A stretch of DNA of 64,000 nucleotides from Kosakonia cowanii JCM 10956 = DSM 18146 (GCF_001975225.1 NZ_CP019445.1:3844001-3908000); one strand, 5' to 3'. Positions 32,599 to 41,437 are shown, numbered from the stretch's first letter. A program made the numbers and translations. Notes: a model not told the origin generated them from the sequence alone.

Positions 32599-34466
32599 AT
32601 CAGCGCCCTCTTGCCCATACGCGGCGGCCAGTAGCCTACTTCGCCGCGCTGCTGGCTCTTGAGGGTAAACTCCGTAAAGCTGTTCATACCCACCAGTCGG
32701 GCAAAGACGCGCTCCAGCACGCTGCCGAAAAGCCACGGGCTGAAGCCAGAGAAGGCCTGCTCATCGACGGTAAGGGTAATGCCAACGCCACGAGCAAAGA
32801 CAATAGGCCCCGGCTCCGGCACCCGGCGATGTACTGGCTCCAGCACACAGTGGCGCACGCCCTCAATCTGGCGTGCCACCGGCGCTTCCGCCAGCCGGGT
32901 ATAGAGCCCAAGCAGCTGGCGCAGCGCCGCAGCGCCTTCTCCGTTTTCGCCATCCATCAGGCTGAGGTAGTTCATCTGCAGCTGGCTGATTAAACGCCAG
33001 GTACTGAGCCCTTCCGCCAGCGCCGGACGCGGCGGCGTCGGCCCTTTGCGCAGCTTGAGTGATTTCACCGGCAGCGAATCGGGCAGCACAAACTGCCCCA
33101 TATCCTGCTGCAGCATCAGCGGCAGATCGCGGCTGGTGCACAGCACTTCTGCGGTGATGTAACGTAAATCTTCTCGCCACGGCGCATGCTGCTCATCCAC
33201 CAGCGAGGCGAAGACCTCAGAGCCGATATAGCCGGTGCGGGTGCCGTAGCGCTGGGCATGCTCCGAGAGCGCGCGCTGCTCGCGGCGCACCGAGAAGTAG
33301 GCACCGTAATTGCCCTCATCCTGGCTCCAGCTGCTCCAGAACGGACGGAAGGTCTGCTCATCGCGCTGACCGTCGACGCTGGCGTGGATTTTGCCAACAG
33401 AGTAAATCTCATAATCCAGCGGACGAATGTTATCGACCACCAGATGGTATTCGTGCAGGCTTTCGCTCAGCTTCTGCCGCTCGGCGATCTTTGGAAACAG
33501 GTTAATGACTGGCGTGCAGTGCAGCGCCAGATGGCTCTTATCCACCACCCGCTCCAGCTGACCGTCCGCTTTATCAAGCAGAATAATGATATCGAAGGAT
33601 TTGGCTTCGCCGCTGCTTTCCAGCATGGTGCGCAGCCCTTGCAGGCTGATAAAGAGAAAACGCGACGGGAAAGCAAAATACTCTTGTAGCAGCCGGTAAC
33701 CGTCGAAATTGCGCAGGTCGTCAGGCAGCAGAGACTGGTTAGCCTCAAAGCCTTCCTGGCGCAGCGCATCATCCGCCAGCACATGGAGTGCTGCCTGCGG
33801 CGCGTTTGCCTGGCAGACCATGCCTACCTGATGCTCCATCAGCAGTTCGAGTAGTTGCAGCGCCTGCATGTCAGGCCCGCTCAGGAAGAGTTCCAGACGG
33901 TCAAAGTCGAGATGGCTGAGATTGACCGGGCCATCGCAGCTCAGGCGAATACGCAACGCGCTCTGCGCGCCGCGCTGGCTTAAACCGACCTGCGCGAGCG
34001 GGAGATCGGCAGGTACGCCGCCAAGTTCAACCTGGCTGATTTTCAGCGGCAGCAGCGTGACGTCGTGGGCGGTGGTGTAGCTACAGGTGACGCCATTCTT
34101 CTTCATCACCTGGCTGTCCATCATGGTGCCGCGCGGCACCACAAACCCGTTGCTCAGATCGCCTTTGGCGCTGTCCGGCTGCAGTTCTGCAATCGCCATT
34201 GAGGGGGTCGGTGCCAGGTAGTTCGGCGCGACCATCTCCAGCAACCGCTGGGAGAAGCGCGGAAACTCGGCGTCCATTTTTAACTGTACGCGGGAGGTGA
34301 GAAAGGCAAAGCCTTCCATTAGGCGCTCGACATAGGGGTCGGACACATCCATCCCCCGCATGCCCAGACGTCCGGCCACTTTTGGGTAGCGTCCGGCAAA
34401 CTCCTGGCCCATCTCACGCAGCCAGGCGAGTTCGCGGTTGTAGTACTCCAGTAATTTGCTTTCCAT
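32595..34466 (-). CDS. tssF: T6SS baseplate protein TssF
   Basis: A 623-residue protein of the VasA/ImpG family, beginning MESKLLEYYNRELAWLREMG, the standard family opening. Also visible are RLMEGFAFLTSRVQLKMDAE, FPRFSQRLLEMVAPNYLAPT, PSMAIAELQPD and FLFISLQGL. It is a major wedge component of the baseplate. It begins three bases after the tssE stop and overlaps tssG by four bases, so the tssE-tssF-tssG order is translationally linked. Confidence 0.93.
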   Translation of the reverse strand: MESKLLEYYNRELAWLREMGQEFAGRYPKVAGRLGMRGMDVSDPYVERLMEGFAFLTSRVQLKMDAEFPRFSQRLLEMVAPNYLAPTPSMAIAELQPDSAKGDLSNGFVVPRGTMMDSQVMKKNGVTCSYTTAHDVTLLPLKISQVELGGVPADLPLAQVGLSQRGAQSALRIRLSCDGPVNLSHLDFDRLELFLSGPDMQALQLLELLMEHQVGMVCQANAPQAALHVLADDALRQEGFEANQSLLPDDLRNFDGYRLLQEYFAFPSRFLFISLQGLRTMLESSGEAKSFDIIILLDKADGQLERVVDKSHLALHCTPVINLFPKIAERQKLSESLHEYHLVVDNIRPLDYEIYSVGKIHASVDGQRDEQTFRPFWSSWSQDEGNYGAYFSVRREQRALSEHAQRYGTRTGYIGSEVFASLVDEQHAPWREDLRYITAEVLCTSRDLPLMLQQDMGQFVLPDSLPVKSLKLRKGPTPPRPALAEGLSTWRLISQLQMNYLSLMDGENGEGAAALRQLLGLYTRLAEAPVARQIEGVRHCVLEPVHRRVPEPGPIVFARGVGITLTVDEQAFSGFSPWLFGSVLERVFARLVGMNSFTEFTLKSQQRGEVGYWPPRMGKRALI

Positions 34467-34469
34467 GAA

Positions 34470-35039
34470 TTACCCCGCGTCTTTCAACTCGAAATGCCCG
34501 TTTTCAAGATCCACATCGGTGCGAAAAAGGAACTCCAGCGGATAAGGAACACACCACAAACGACCTTTGATCTCAATCGACAGAATATTGTGCAGATCCA
34601 GTGATTTGGTATCGGAGATGCAGCGCACCTGCAGGCCCTGCGGCAGGATGCGCGGCTCAAAGTGCAGGATCGCATCGGTGAGCTTGCGTTGAATATCATT
34701 CCATTCAATATCGGACATCCGCTGGCCCGCCAGCGGCGAAATACCGAAGTTGACCACCGAGCGGCGCACCTCATCGAAGCCGGAGAGATCCTGCTGCGCT
34801 TCGTTATTGATGGTATTAAACAGCCACTGCAGATCGCGCAGCACGTTGCGGCGCAGCGCCGAGTGGGTGATCAGATTGTTATTCGCCGGCTCCTGCGCTT
34901 TGTCCGGTGCGTCATCGGTCAGGCGATCGAGCAGCGAGGGCTGCATTTTGTCGCGCGCGCCGACGGTATCTTTGCCGCGACGCGAGCGCCAGCCGCTGCG
35001 CAGCAGATCGCCCTCGTCATGTTGTGCGGAGTTACTCAT
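34470..35039 (-). CDS. tssE: T6SS baseplate protein TssE (gp25-like)
   Basis: A 189-residue gp25/lysozyme-like wedge protein. The first 60 residues are charged and variable (RSRRGKDTVGARDKMQPSLL). The core then follows with LRRNVLRDLQWLFNTIN, SVVNFGISPLAG, DIQRKLTDAILHFEPRILPQ and LDLHNILSIEIKGRLW. The conserved glutamate-containing EPRI motif is kept. It overlaps tagJ by eight bases on its 5' side. Confidence 0.92.
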   Translation of the reverse strand: MSNSAQHDEGDLLRSGWRSRRGKDTVGARDKMQPSLLDRLTDDAPDKAQEPANNNLITHSALRRNVLRDLQWLFNTINNEAQQDLSGFDEVRRSVVNFGISPLAGQRMSDIEWNDIQRKLTDAILHFEPRILPQGLQVRCISDTKSLDLHNILSIEIKGRLWCVPYPLEFLFRTDVDLENGHFELKDAG

Positions 35040-35844
35040 TCGTCGCGTCCGCAGCGAAGGTCACTGTGGCGAGATCGAGCAGCGAATATTCGGCACCGTC
35101 ATTGAGCCACACTTTTTGCCCCATCCCGAGGTAGTGCGCAGACTCGCTCGCAAGCTGCTGCCATTCGGTAACGCGACAGAGTTTAAAGCGATCTTCTGCA
35201 TTAGCCTCCAGCGGATAGCGCGCCGGGATCTGGCACACCTGTTCACTGCCATCGCGCAGGCGCACCAGCGTGTGGCGCCAGACTAAATCGGTGACGCTGG
35301 CGGGCGGCTGAAACTGCATCGCGGAGATGGCGCTAAACGGCAGCCAGAAGTAGCGACCATTCACAATCGCTTCGCATACCGGCCCAAAGCGGCTGTCGCC
35401 ATCCATCAGCCAGTCGAACGCTACCGTCTGCCCATCCTGTGTGGCGAGCTGACCGGGGTTGGCGTCGGCCTTCTCCAGCGCCGCGTCACGTAGCGCGTCG
35501 GCATCACTGCCCTGCGGATCCAGCGCGCTAATCATCTCTGCCAGCCACGGATACTGCTCGACCGGCGCAACCGGACGCGCCCGCCCGGCTATGACGTCGG
35601 CACGCTGACGCTCGCCTTCGATCGCCTGCTCCAGCAGGGTGACGGTCGGCTGTGCCTGCGGCTTGAGCCCCTGCCAGCTTTTTAACTGCGCCTGCGCGCG
35701 TGTCCAGTTGCCGTCCAGGCAGAGCAGCTGTGCGAACGCGGCGCGTAAATCGGCGTCGCCCGGCTGGGTGCGAATACGGCTCTCAAGCTGTGCAAGGCTA
35801 TCCTGCAGGGATTCACCCGCCAGTTGTTGAAATAGGGTATTCAT
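35032..35844 (-). CDS. tagJ: T6SS accessory protein TagJ (ImpE/SciE family)
   Basis: A 270-residue ImpE-family protein. The N-terminal half is helical and TPR-like (LAQLESRIRTQPGDADLRAA, LLCLDGNWTRAQAQLKSWQG), and the C-terminal half is the ImpE domain (FDWLMDGDSRFGPVCEAIVN, YFWLPFSAISAMQFQPP, DLVWRHTLVRLRDG). In Pseudomonas, TagJ binds the sheath protein TssB and is thought to help ClpV-dependent recycling. It lies between an unknown exported protein and tssE, overlapping the latter. Confidence 0.88.
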   Translation of the reverse strand: MNTLFQQLAGESLQDSLAQLESRIRTQPGDADLRAAFAQLLCLDGNWTRAQAQLKSWQGLKPQAQPTVTLLEQAIEGERQRADVIAGRARPVAPVEQYPWLAEMISALDPQGSDADALRDAALEKADANPGQLATQDGQTVAFDWLMDGDSRFGPVCEAIVNGRYFWLPFSAISAMQFQPPASVTDLVWRHTLVRLRDGSEQVCQIPARYPLEANAEDRFKLCRVTEWQQLASESAHYLGMGQKVWLNDGAEYSLLDLATVTFAADATNE

Positions 35845-35853
35845 GGCTGCTCC

Positions 35854-36831
35854 TTAGTTGACGGTTTTGTAGGTCCCGACTGCGGGATCGCGCAACTGCG
35901 GATGCAGGGAATCAATCAGCAGAATATTGAGGCGGGTGCCCGGCTCGAACCACGGCGTCCAGACTTTGCGCACTTCATCAAGCCGCGCTTTTAAGCGCGT
36001 GGCATCGCTGGCAACTTCGCGTGAAATCTCGACTGCGACGGTGCCGTTGGCCTGCCAGCCGTTGAGGCTGTTGACGTAAGGCAGGATCATCCAGCTCTGC
36101 GCCAGACTGCCTTCGCTCACCACCATACGTTCGTTATTGACGGTAGTGATCAGCAAACGGTCGGCGTCCACTTTGTCGCTCAGGCCGCTCACCGGGAAAC
36201 CGTGAACGAAGGTCATGGTAATTTTCTTTTCAGCGCCGTTGCTGACCTGCGTAACATCGCTGCGACCGTTCAGCCAGCCGCCCTTCTCGCATTTCCCATC
36301 CTCTTTAGCGGGGATGAAGAGTGCTGCCGCGCTGGCATCGCCCTGCCAGAAGGTGCGCAGATGGCAACCATCCTGCAGGGTGAACTCCTGCCACGGCGCG
36401 CGGTTGGCGGGTGGTGAGAGATCTTCAGGGCGGCCAACCGGCTGCTGAAGCGCAGTGGTCTGCGCTGGCGCTGCGCCGTTTGAGGTGACGACCGGCTGCC
36501 ACTCTTTGGCTTTATCTGCGGTACCTTCAGCCAGCGTCGCGCCTTGCGCGTCGGTCAGTTTCCAGTGTACCTGGGTCAGCGCGCCGCACTGGTTTTCCAG
36601 CAGCGCGCCAAGACGGGGTAAGAAGTTGTTCAGCACGGAAGGCTTTTTCTCGCCGCCGGTGACAATGCGCAGCGGCAGCGTCTTGCCGCACCAGCTTTTG
36701 GGAGTGTTATCCTCAACATTGTCGATCCAGACATCCAGTTTTTGCGAAGGCGATTGCACGATGCGGTAGTTTTCTGCCTGCGCGCTGCCACATGCCGCAA
36801 GCAGGGCCAAACCCGGTAGCCAAAGTTTCAT
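35854..36831 (-). CDS. T6SS-associated exported protein of unknown function
   Basis: A 325-residue product. ATG 36831 has AAGGAC upstream, and earlier in-frame codons have no ribosome site. The signal MKLWLPGLALLAACGSAQAE contains both a lipobox (LAAC) and a type I site (AQA), so it is either a lipoprotein or soluble in the periplasm. Two parts can be seen. An N-terminal domain has SWCGKTLPLRIVTGGEKKPS and LGALLENQCGALTQVHWKLT. A C-terminal domain has GCHLRTFWQGDASAAALFIP, FVHGFPVSGLSDKVD and ILLIDSLHPQLRD. Six cysteines probably pair. It lies in the regulatory part of the locus between pppA and tagJ, which suggests an accessory periplasmic role. I do not recognise a named family. Confidence 0.7.
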   Translation of the reverse strand: MKLWLPGLALLAACGSAQAENYRIVQSPSQKLDVWIDNVEDNTPKSWCGKTLPLRIVTGGEKKPSVLNNFLPRLGALLENQCGALTQVHWKLTDAQGATLAEGTADKAKEWQPVVTSNGAAPAQTTALQQPVGRPEDLSPPANRAPWQEFTLQDGCHLRTFWQGDASAAALFIPAKEDGKCEKGGWLNGRSDVTQVSNGAEKKITMTFVHGFPVSGLSDKVDADRLLITTVNNERMVVSEGSLAQSWMILPYVNSLNGWQANGTVAVEISREVASDATRLKARLDEVRKVWTPWFEPGTRLNILLIDSLHPQLRDPAVGTYKTVN

Positions 36832-36851
36832 AAAAGTCCTTGTAAGCTGTA

Positions 36852-37646
36852 TCAATCACGAAGAGGGAAAAACTGAGCGGCTTCAGAGATCGTATGCAAA
36901 AGCGTGGTCTCCTGAGGCGTACCCATCCACACCGCCACGGCGCTGTAGTTATCCTGCTGGGTTTGTGACCCGGCACCGTTTTTCAGCAGGATTTGATTCA
37001 TTAATGTCAGCCACTCGTCGGGCGTATTGACCATATGCAGCGACTGCTGCATCTGCTCTTCGGTGACGCCGTGCCAGAAACCATCCGTACACAATAAGAA
37101 AGCGTCACCATCTTCAATCGGCACCACATCACTGTAGCTCGGCTCGCGCTCATCTTCGCCGAGGCCAAGCGCGAAATAGAGCAGGTTGCCGTTAATGCCT
37201 TCAACCTGATGTCCGGCGTCTTTCATCTGCTGGACCAGGCTGTGATCGGTGGTCACATGATATAGCCAGCCGCGGCGAAAGAGATAGAGGCGGCTGTCTC
37301 CGGCGTGGGCCCAGTAAGCCAGCTCGTAATCGCGATCGATAAACAGGCTGACCATGGTGGTGCCCATGCGATTGTAATCCCGTACCGCTTGCTGCTCTTT
37401 ACGGATTGCACGGTTCGCGCCGTTGATGTAGTTGCGAATGTACTGGGCATTGAGGTGCTCATCGCCGTCAAACTCGGTGATGATGGCATTGCGCGCCAGT
37501 TCGGCCGCCTTGTCACCGCCGGGCAAACCGGCGATGCCATCGCAGACGACAAAACAGGCGGCACGCTCGCCGATAGTTTCTCCGGTCTGATCCTGATTAC
37601 TGGCACGCTCGCCTTGTCGTGATATTGAGGCGGTGCTGATATTCAT
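36852..37646 (-). CDS. pppA: T6SS PP2C-type phosphatase PppA
   Basis: A 264-residue PPM/PP2C serine/threonine phosphatase. Motifs: RASNQDQTGE, FVVCDGIAGLPGGDKAAELA, YWAHAGDSRLYLFRRGWLYH, TTDHSLVQQM and CTDGFWHGVTEE, giving the Asp residues for the two metal ions. ATG 37646 overlaps the tagH stop by four bases. PppA reverses PpkA phosphorylation of the FHA protein and resets T6SS assembly. Coupling to tagH supports that pairing here. Confidence 0.92.
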   Translation of the reverse strand: MNISTASISRQGERASNQDQTGETIGERAACFVVCDGIAGLPGGDKAAELARNAIITEFDGDEHLNAQYIRNYINGANRAIRKEQQAVRDYNRMGTTMVSLFIDRDYELAYWAHAGDSRLYLFRRGWLYHVTTDHSLVQQMKDAGHQVEGINGNLLYFALGLGEDEREPSYSDVVPIEDGDAFLLCTDGFWHGVTEEQMQQSLHMVNTPDEWLTLMNQILLKNGAGSQTQQDNYSAVAVWMGTPQETTLLHTISEAAQFFPLRD

Positions 37647-39463
37647 TCTTCCGATCCGCTTTGTGAGTCTTTGTACTGGTTAACCTCCATGTCGTAAGCG
37701 TGGAGGAACGCTTCACCGAACAGGGTATGGAAGTCATCGTCAATCTCACCGGCGGTTTGCGCATAGGTGCGCACAAAGTAGTCCCACATCGCGGCCTTGC
37801 GGTTAGAGAGCACGCCAAGACGTGAGGTCGCGCCGTCACGTTTTGCATCTTCTTCCAGCTGCTCAGGATTAAAGGATTGCAGCATCGCCGCGATAATCGC
37901 GCGGATACCGGAGATCATCCCCAACTGGTGCGCCTGCAGGTCGATCAGCGCATCGCGCACCGATTTTTTCGGCGGCATAAAGCCTGGCATGCGGTTACCG
38001 AACATCTGCATCAATACGGTTTTACCCGACGGCAGCAGTTTGAACGGGTTGTTTGCATCGTCCAGCACCATCGTCATATCTGCTTTCACGCCGCGCTTTA
38101 AGATTGAACGCGAGGAGAGCAGCGCCACGGTGCCCTGCGAGAACATACTTAACATCTGGCCAAACTGGCGCATGTTCTCTTTATCAAACTGCGGAACGGG
38201 CTGCATATCGCCAAGCCCCATCCCTTCGAGCAGTGCTTCGAGCAGTTCGCCTTGCAGCACATCGCCGCTGTCGCCGGAGGTGCTGGCAGGTGCTGATTTC
38301 GCGCCGGGGCTCTGCACCGGATCGATACGCAGGCGCCCTTTCGGGGTCTGCGCCGCGCTGCGCTGTACCGCCTGCGGCGTCGGCAGCGTGATGCCGGCAT
38401 AATCCTGCGGCTCCTGCACGCCTTCATGCAGCGGCATCGGCTCCTCTTCGGCGAAGAGCGGCGTGCCGCTCAAATCGTCTGCGTGTAGATCGGTAATAAT
38501 CGGTTGTGGCTCTGCCGGCGGCTCGCTGGCCTGCAGATCGGTAATGATCGGCGAAGAGGGCTCCTGCGGTTTTGCCGGGGCAATCTCATCAGCATGCGCC
38601 AGCGGCACGGCGCCGCTCAGCAGCCCGAGCGGATCGTCGCTGCGTGCCTGCGGAGCACTGCCGCTGCCGCCAAACAGTGCCAGCGGATCGAGTTCGTCGC
38701 TCTCAGGTGCACTCTCTTTCGGTGCCTGTACTGGTTCAACCGGCGGGACTAAGGTCGATGGCGTGGCGTCATTAAAGATGCTGTCGTTTTTAAACAGCTG
38801 TTCGTCATTGAACAAATTGTCTGAATCGAGCGATTTTGGCGCGACCAGCGGTTCGTGGTTGCCCAATAATGAGAGCGGGTCTTCCGGGTTGCGCTCCGGC
38901 TCTTTCGGCTCAGCAAAAGGATTGAAGTTTTGCGGCTCGGCGGGTTTGGCACGGCTGCTGGAGATGCTGTCGGAGATTGAGAACTCCTGCATCAGGCTGT
39001 CCCAAATTTCCGTCGGCACGGAGGCTGGCGCGCCCTCTGCTGCGTTTTTCGGCGCAGCGGTCGGCGCAGGTGCAGGCTTCGCCGTCGGTGCAGGCGTTGG
39101 CTTCGGATACATCTCCTCGGCCATGCGGCTTACCGGCTGCGTGTCCTGAATAAGATCGCTCACTTCGATGCGGTATTCATCGATACCAAGAATGTCCCCA
39201 TCCTGAAGCTCGACCTGACGGCCGCGCTCAAGCGGGATGTCGTTGAGCACAACGCGCGTCACGTTGCCGCGGTTGGTGACACGGCATTCACCCGTGCCGG
39301 AGATATGAACAATGGCCTGCAGACGGGAAATAGAGCGGTCGTTATCCGGCAGCACCAGATTATTGTCGGTGCCGCGGCCAATGGTGCCGCCCGGAGGATA
39401 AAAGTCGCAGCGGCTTTGCGGCGGCTGATGACCGGGTTTATTGGTGATAATAGTGAATCGCAT
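37643..39463 (-). CDS. tagH: T6SS FHA-domain protein TagH
   Basis: A 606-residue protein. An FHA domain lies at about 25-105 (GGTIGRGTDNNLVLPDNDRS, ISRLQAIVHI, VVLNDIPLERGRQVELQDGD). A long low-complexity stretch of about 250 residues, rich in Pro, Glu, Ala and Ser, follows. The C-terminal VasC/ImpI-type domain is at about 400-590 (FGQMLSMFSQGTVALLSSRS, RNRMPGFMPPKKSVRDALID, FGEAFLHAYDMEVNQYKDS). It is the expected PpkA substrate and threonine-phosphate reader. It is the first gene after the lysozyme/inhibitor cassette, with a palindromic repeat in its 5' leader. Confidence 0.9.
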   Translation of the reverse strand: MRFTIITNKPGHQPPQSRCDFYPPGGTIGRGTDNNLVLPDNDRSISRLQAIVHISGTGECRVTNRGNVTRVVLNDIPLERGRQVELQDGDILGIDEYRIEVSDLIQDTQPVSRMAEEMYPKPTPAPTAKPAPAPTAAPKNAAEGAPASVPTEIWDSLMQEFSISDSISSSRAKPAEPQNFNPFAEPKEPERNPEDPLSLLGNHEPLVAPKSLDSDNLFNDEQLFKNDSIFNDATPSTLVPPVEPVQAPKESAPESDELDPLALFGGSGSAPQARSDDPLGLLSGAVPLAHADEIAPAKPQEPSSPIITDLQASEPPAEPQPIITDLHADDLSGTPLFAEEEPMPLHEGVQEPQDYAGITLPTPQAVQRSAAQTPKGRLRIDPVQSPGAKSAPASTSGDSGDVLQGELLEALLEGMGLGDMQPVPQFDKENMRQFGQMLSMFSQGTVALLSSRSILKRGVKADMTMVLDDANNPFKLLPSGKTVLMQMFGNRMPGFMPPKKSVRDALIDLQAHQLGMISGIRAIIAAMLQSFNPEQLEEDAKRDGATSRLGVLSNRKAAMWDYFVRTYAQTAGEIDDDFHTLFGEAFLHAYDMEVNQYKDSQSGSEE

Positions 39464-39491
39464 CGCGTATTCCTGCTGGAGTTATGTGCAC

Positions 39492-39529
39492 TCAAACGGC
39501 GCCGTTTTGGGTAAAGCGGCTGCGTTTGA
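39492..39529. repeat. 38-bp palindromic repeat, copy A (before tagH)
   Basis: Outer arms TCAAACG and CGTTTGA enclose an imperfect inner stem. It matches copy B (41276-41313) at 30 of 38 positions with no gaps. The pair flanks the lysozyme-inhibitor gene pair. Confidence 0.7.
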
Positions 39530-39604
39530 ATACGGGCACCTGGAGGCGTTTATTCAGCCCACTGCGGGGAAGGCAGTGCGCCCTCCCCGCTATTGTGAAA
39601 CGAC

Positions 39605-40399
39605 TCAGACGCCATCCAGGCTATGTGCCAGGGTTTCCAGACGATCGTTCATCGATTTTTTCAGGCACTCTGTATCCGCGTTACAGCTATTACGCTGGCT
39701 TAACCACGCTTTCTGCTGTGATTGCAGCTGCTTGTCGAGGTCCTTGTTACCCACTTTAACCGCTTCCTGGCGGAAAGAGCGGTAGGAGCGCGCGACGCTG
39801 TTGTCCAGTGACGCCAGCTCGCGATCGCTACAGATCGCTTTTTCCGGCGCAGAAGCCGCTTTAGCGCAGTCGAACGACGCTTTCGGCTTGCTGTTTTTAT
39901 CTACCGGCGCGAGTAACAGGATGGTGCCATCCGTCCAGTTGAGCAGTACGCTTTTGTTCACCACTGCGAAACTGGCATCAGCGCCCGGATCACCGTTAGA
40001 AAAGTTTCCTGATGCACAGGTAATGTTCTCAACCTGCGCTTTCGCTTTACCGTCTAAGCCCAGCTCATAGGTTTTAGCTGCGTCTTTCTCAGGAATAGAT
40101 TGCGTTGCCGCAACCCAGGCGTTAAGCGTAGAACCGTTCTCTTTTATCGTCGGTGACTGGCAGTTTGACCCACCCGGCAGTGACGTAGAGATCCCCTTAT
40201 CGGTCACACTCAGAAAGCGTCCCACCAGGCGATCGTCATTGAACTGATAGTTCAGGGTACGTTCAGATTCCGTATTGATAAAAGCTTGCTTAACCTGCCA
40301 CTCGCCCGTAACCAGCGACTTCGCCGCCAGCGCCAGTGACGGCAACAGGGTCGCGGCGGAGATTGCCGCCGTCAGCATCACAATTTTATGCGTCTTCAT
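39605..40399 (-). CDS. LprI-like exported lysozyme inhibitor, candidate immunity
   Basis: A 264-residue product with an export signal (MLTAAISAATLLPSLALAAK). The mature N-terminal part (SLVTGEWQVKQAFINTESER to about 170) is of unknown fold. The C-terminal 85 residues match the LprI/DUF1311 family of lysozyme inhibitors: FDCAKAASAPEKAICSDREL, LDNSVARSYRSFRQEA, QKAWLSQRNSCNADTECLKK, with the usual four cysteines. It begins four bases after the lysozyme stop, so the two are expressed together. A periplasmic lysozyme inhibitor directly after a secreted lysozyme fits an immunity protein well. The pairing is inferred. Confidence 0.8.
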   Translation of the reverse strand: MKTHKIVMLTAAISAATLLPSLALAAKSLVTGEWQVKQAFINTESERTLNYQFNDDRLVGRFLSVTDKGISTSLPGGSNCQSPTIKENGSTLNAWVAATQSIPEKDAAKTYELGLDGKAKAQVENITCASGNFSNGDPGADASFAVVNKSVLLNWTDGTILLLAPVDKNSKPKASFDCAKAASAPEKAICSDRELASLDNSVARSYRSFRQEAVKVGNKDLDKQLQSQQKAWLSQRNSCNADTECLKKSMNDRLETLAHSLDGV

Positions 40400-40402
40400 C
40401 GG

Positions 40403-41236
40403 TCAGTTATTCCCATAGTCGCCGTTTAAGTAAAGATTCACTTCAAAGTTGCGACGATTAATCAAGCCTTTCACCACTTTATGATTACTGGTAACGGCGC
40501 GTTTAATTTCCGTCATCGCGTCAGAGATCTGCCCACGGTTGATAAAGCCAAACACATTTCTCAGTCGTCCTCCTGGGTTATAAGCGAAGGAGACCAGTGC
40601 ATCAAACTCATACTGTTTGAGAGGCACAAAAATACCATTTCTGACACTGTTGACATACGGGGGTACCGTTGCACGCAGTAAGTTTGTCTCCTGCTCATCC
40701 GTCAGGCGCACCAGTTTGGCGTTATCTTTCGCAAACTGGCTCGCTTTGTCGTCCTTCAGCCCGGCGGCTTTACTGATCTTCTCTGCTGTAATGGCATCGA
40801 TACCAATTTCCATCATTTTAGCTTTGATGGACTGCTCAGATCGCTCTTTCATATCGTAGCCAGGCCCAAGCGTAACGCCGCTTGCGCCGCCTGGCCAGTG
40901 CAGATAACAGCTTTTGTTCGCCCAGGCTTCACGATGAAAAATGAAGCTCATACCGCTGGCGGAAATATCCATTGCGCCAACCGCCTGACGCCCTGCGCTG
41001 CCAGAGATCGGCGGCTGCGGCGCGCGGGTTGTCACGGGTTTACCCAATGCAGCGAGCGTACGACGCCCGACAATACCGTCCACATGGAGATTCTGTTTAG
41101 CCTGGAACTGTTTGACAGCCATTTCCGTTTTTAAGCCGAAAATACCATCATCACCGACGTTAAACCCTGCCTTACTCAGCAGTTGTTGTAACTCTTTGAC
41201 ATTCGTACCACGATCACCCTTGCGCAGAACACTCAT
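40403..41236 (-). CDS. Peptidoglycan-binding, pesticin-like lysozyme, candidate T6SS effector
   Basis: A 277-residue protein from ATG 41236 (GAGGA upstream; an earlier ATG at 41275 lacks one). No signal peptide. Residues 1-66 form a PG_binding_1 domain (LRKGDRGTNVKELQQLLSKA, DGIFGLKTEMAVKQFQ, DGIVGRRTLAALG). After a Pro linker a lysozyme-like domain follows: FIFHREAWANKSCYLHWPGG, SGVTLGPGYDM, and a helical rest ending FEVNLYLNGDYGNN. Glu103, Thr122 and Asp128 are placed like the Glu/Thr/Asp triad of pesticin and T4 lysozyme, with the same six-residue Thr-Asp spacing as in pesticin. Being leaderless, next to hcp and followed by an exported inhibitor, it is a strong effector candidate, probably carried by Hcp. 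The lysozyme family assignment is by motif only. Confidence 0.8.
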   Translation of the reverse strand: MSVLRKGDRGTNVKELQQLLSKAGFNVGDDGIFGLKTEMAVKQFQAKQNLHVDGIVGRRTLAALGKPVTTRAPQPPISGSAGRQAVGAMDISASGMSFIFHREAWANKSCYLHWPGGASGVTLGPGYDMKERSEQSIKAKMMEIGIDAITAEKISKAAGLKDDKASQFAKDNAKLVRLTDEQETNLLRATVPPYVNSVRNGIFVPLKQYEFDALVSFAYNPGGRLRNVFGFINRGQISDAMTEIKRAVTSNHKVVKGLINRRNFEVNLYLNGDYGNN

Positions 41237-41275
41237 TCGTTCATCCTCAAAATATTCTTTAATATTTATACGCAT

Positions 41276-41313
41276 TCAAACGACACAGCTTTCAGCAAAG
41301 CTGCTGCGTTTGA
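41276..41313. repeat. 38-bp palindromic repeat, copy B (before the lysozyme gene)
   Basis: Outer arms TCAAACG and CGTTTGA, inner arms CAGCTTT and AAAGCTG around a four-base loop, giving a nested double palindrome. It lies between the hcp terminator and the lysozyme start. Confidence 0.7.
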
Positions 41314-41400
41314 GTAGCAATAGCTCTCTGTTGCAGGAAACACGCTATTTGATAAGAGGAAGTCAAAACTAAAGAGGAAATGTGTGGTGTTTATCAGAAC

Positions 41401-41430
41401 GAAAACAGGGTGAGCCCTTGCGGGCTCACC
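41401..41430 (-). terminator. Terminator of hcp
   Basis: A perfect 9-bp stem (GGTGAGCCC with GGGCTCACC, four-base loop) lies eight bases after the hcp stop. On the minus strand it is followed by CTGTTTTC. It probably ends or attenuates the highly expressed hcp message before the effector genes. Confidence 0.8.
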
Positions 41431-41437
41431 GAAGCAA

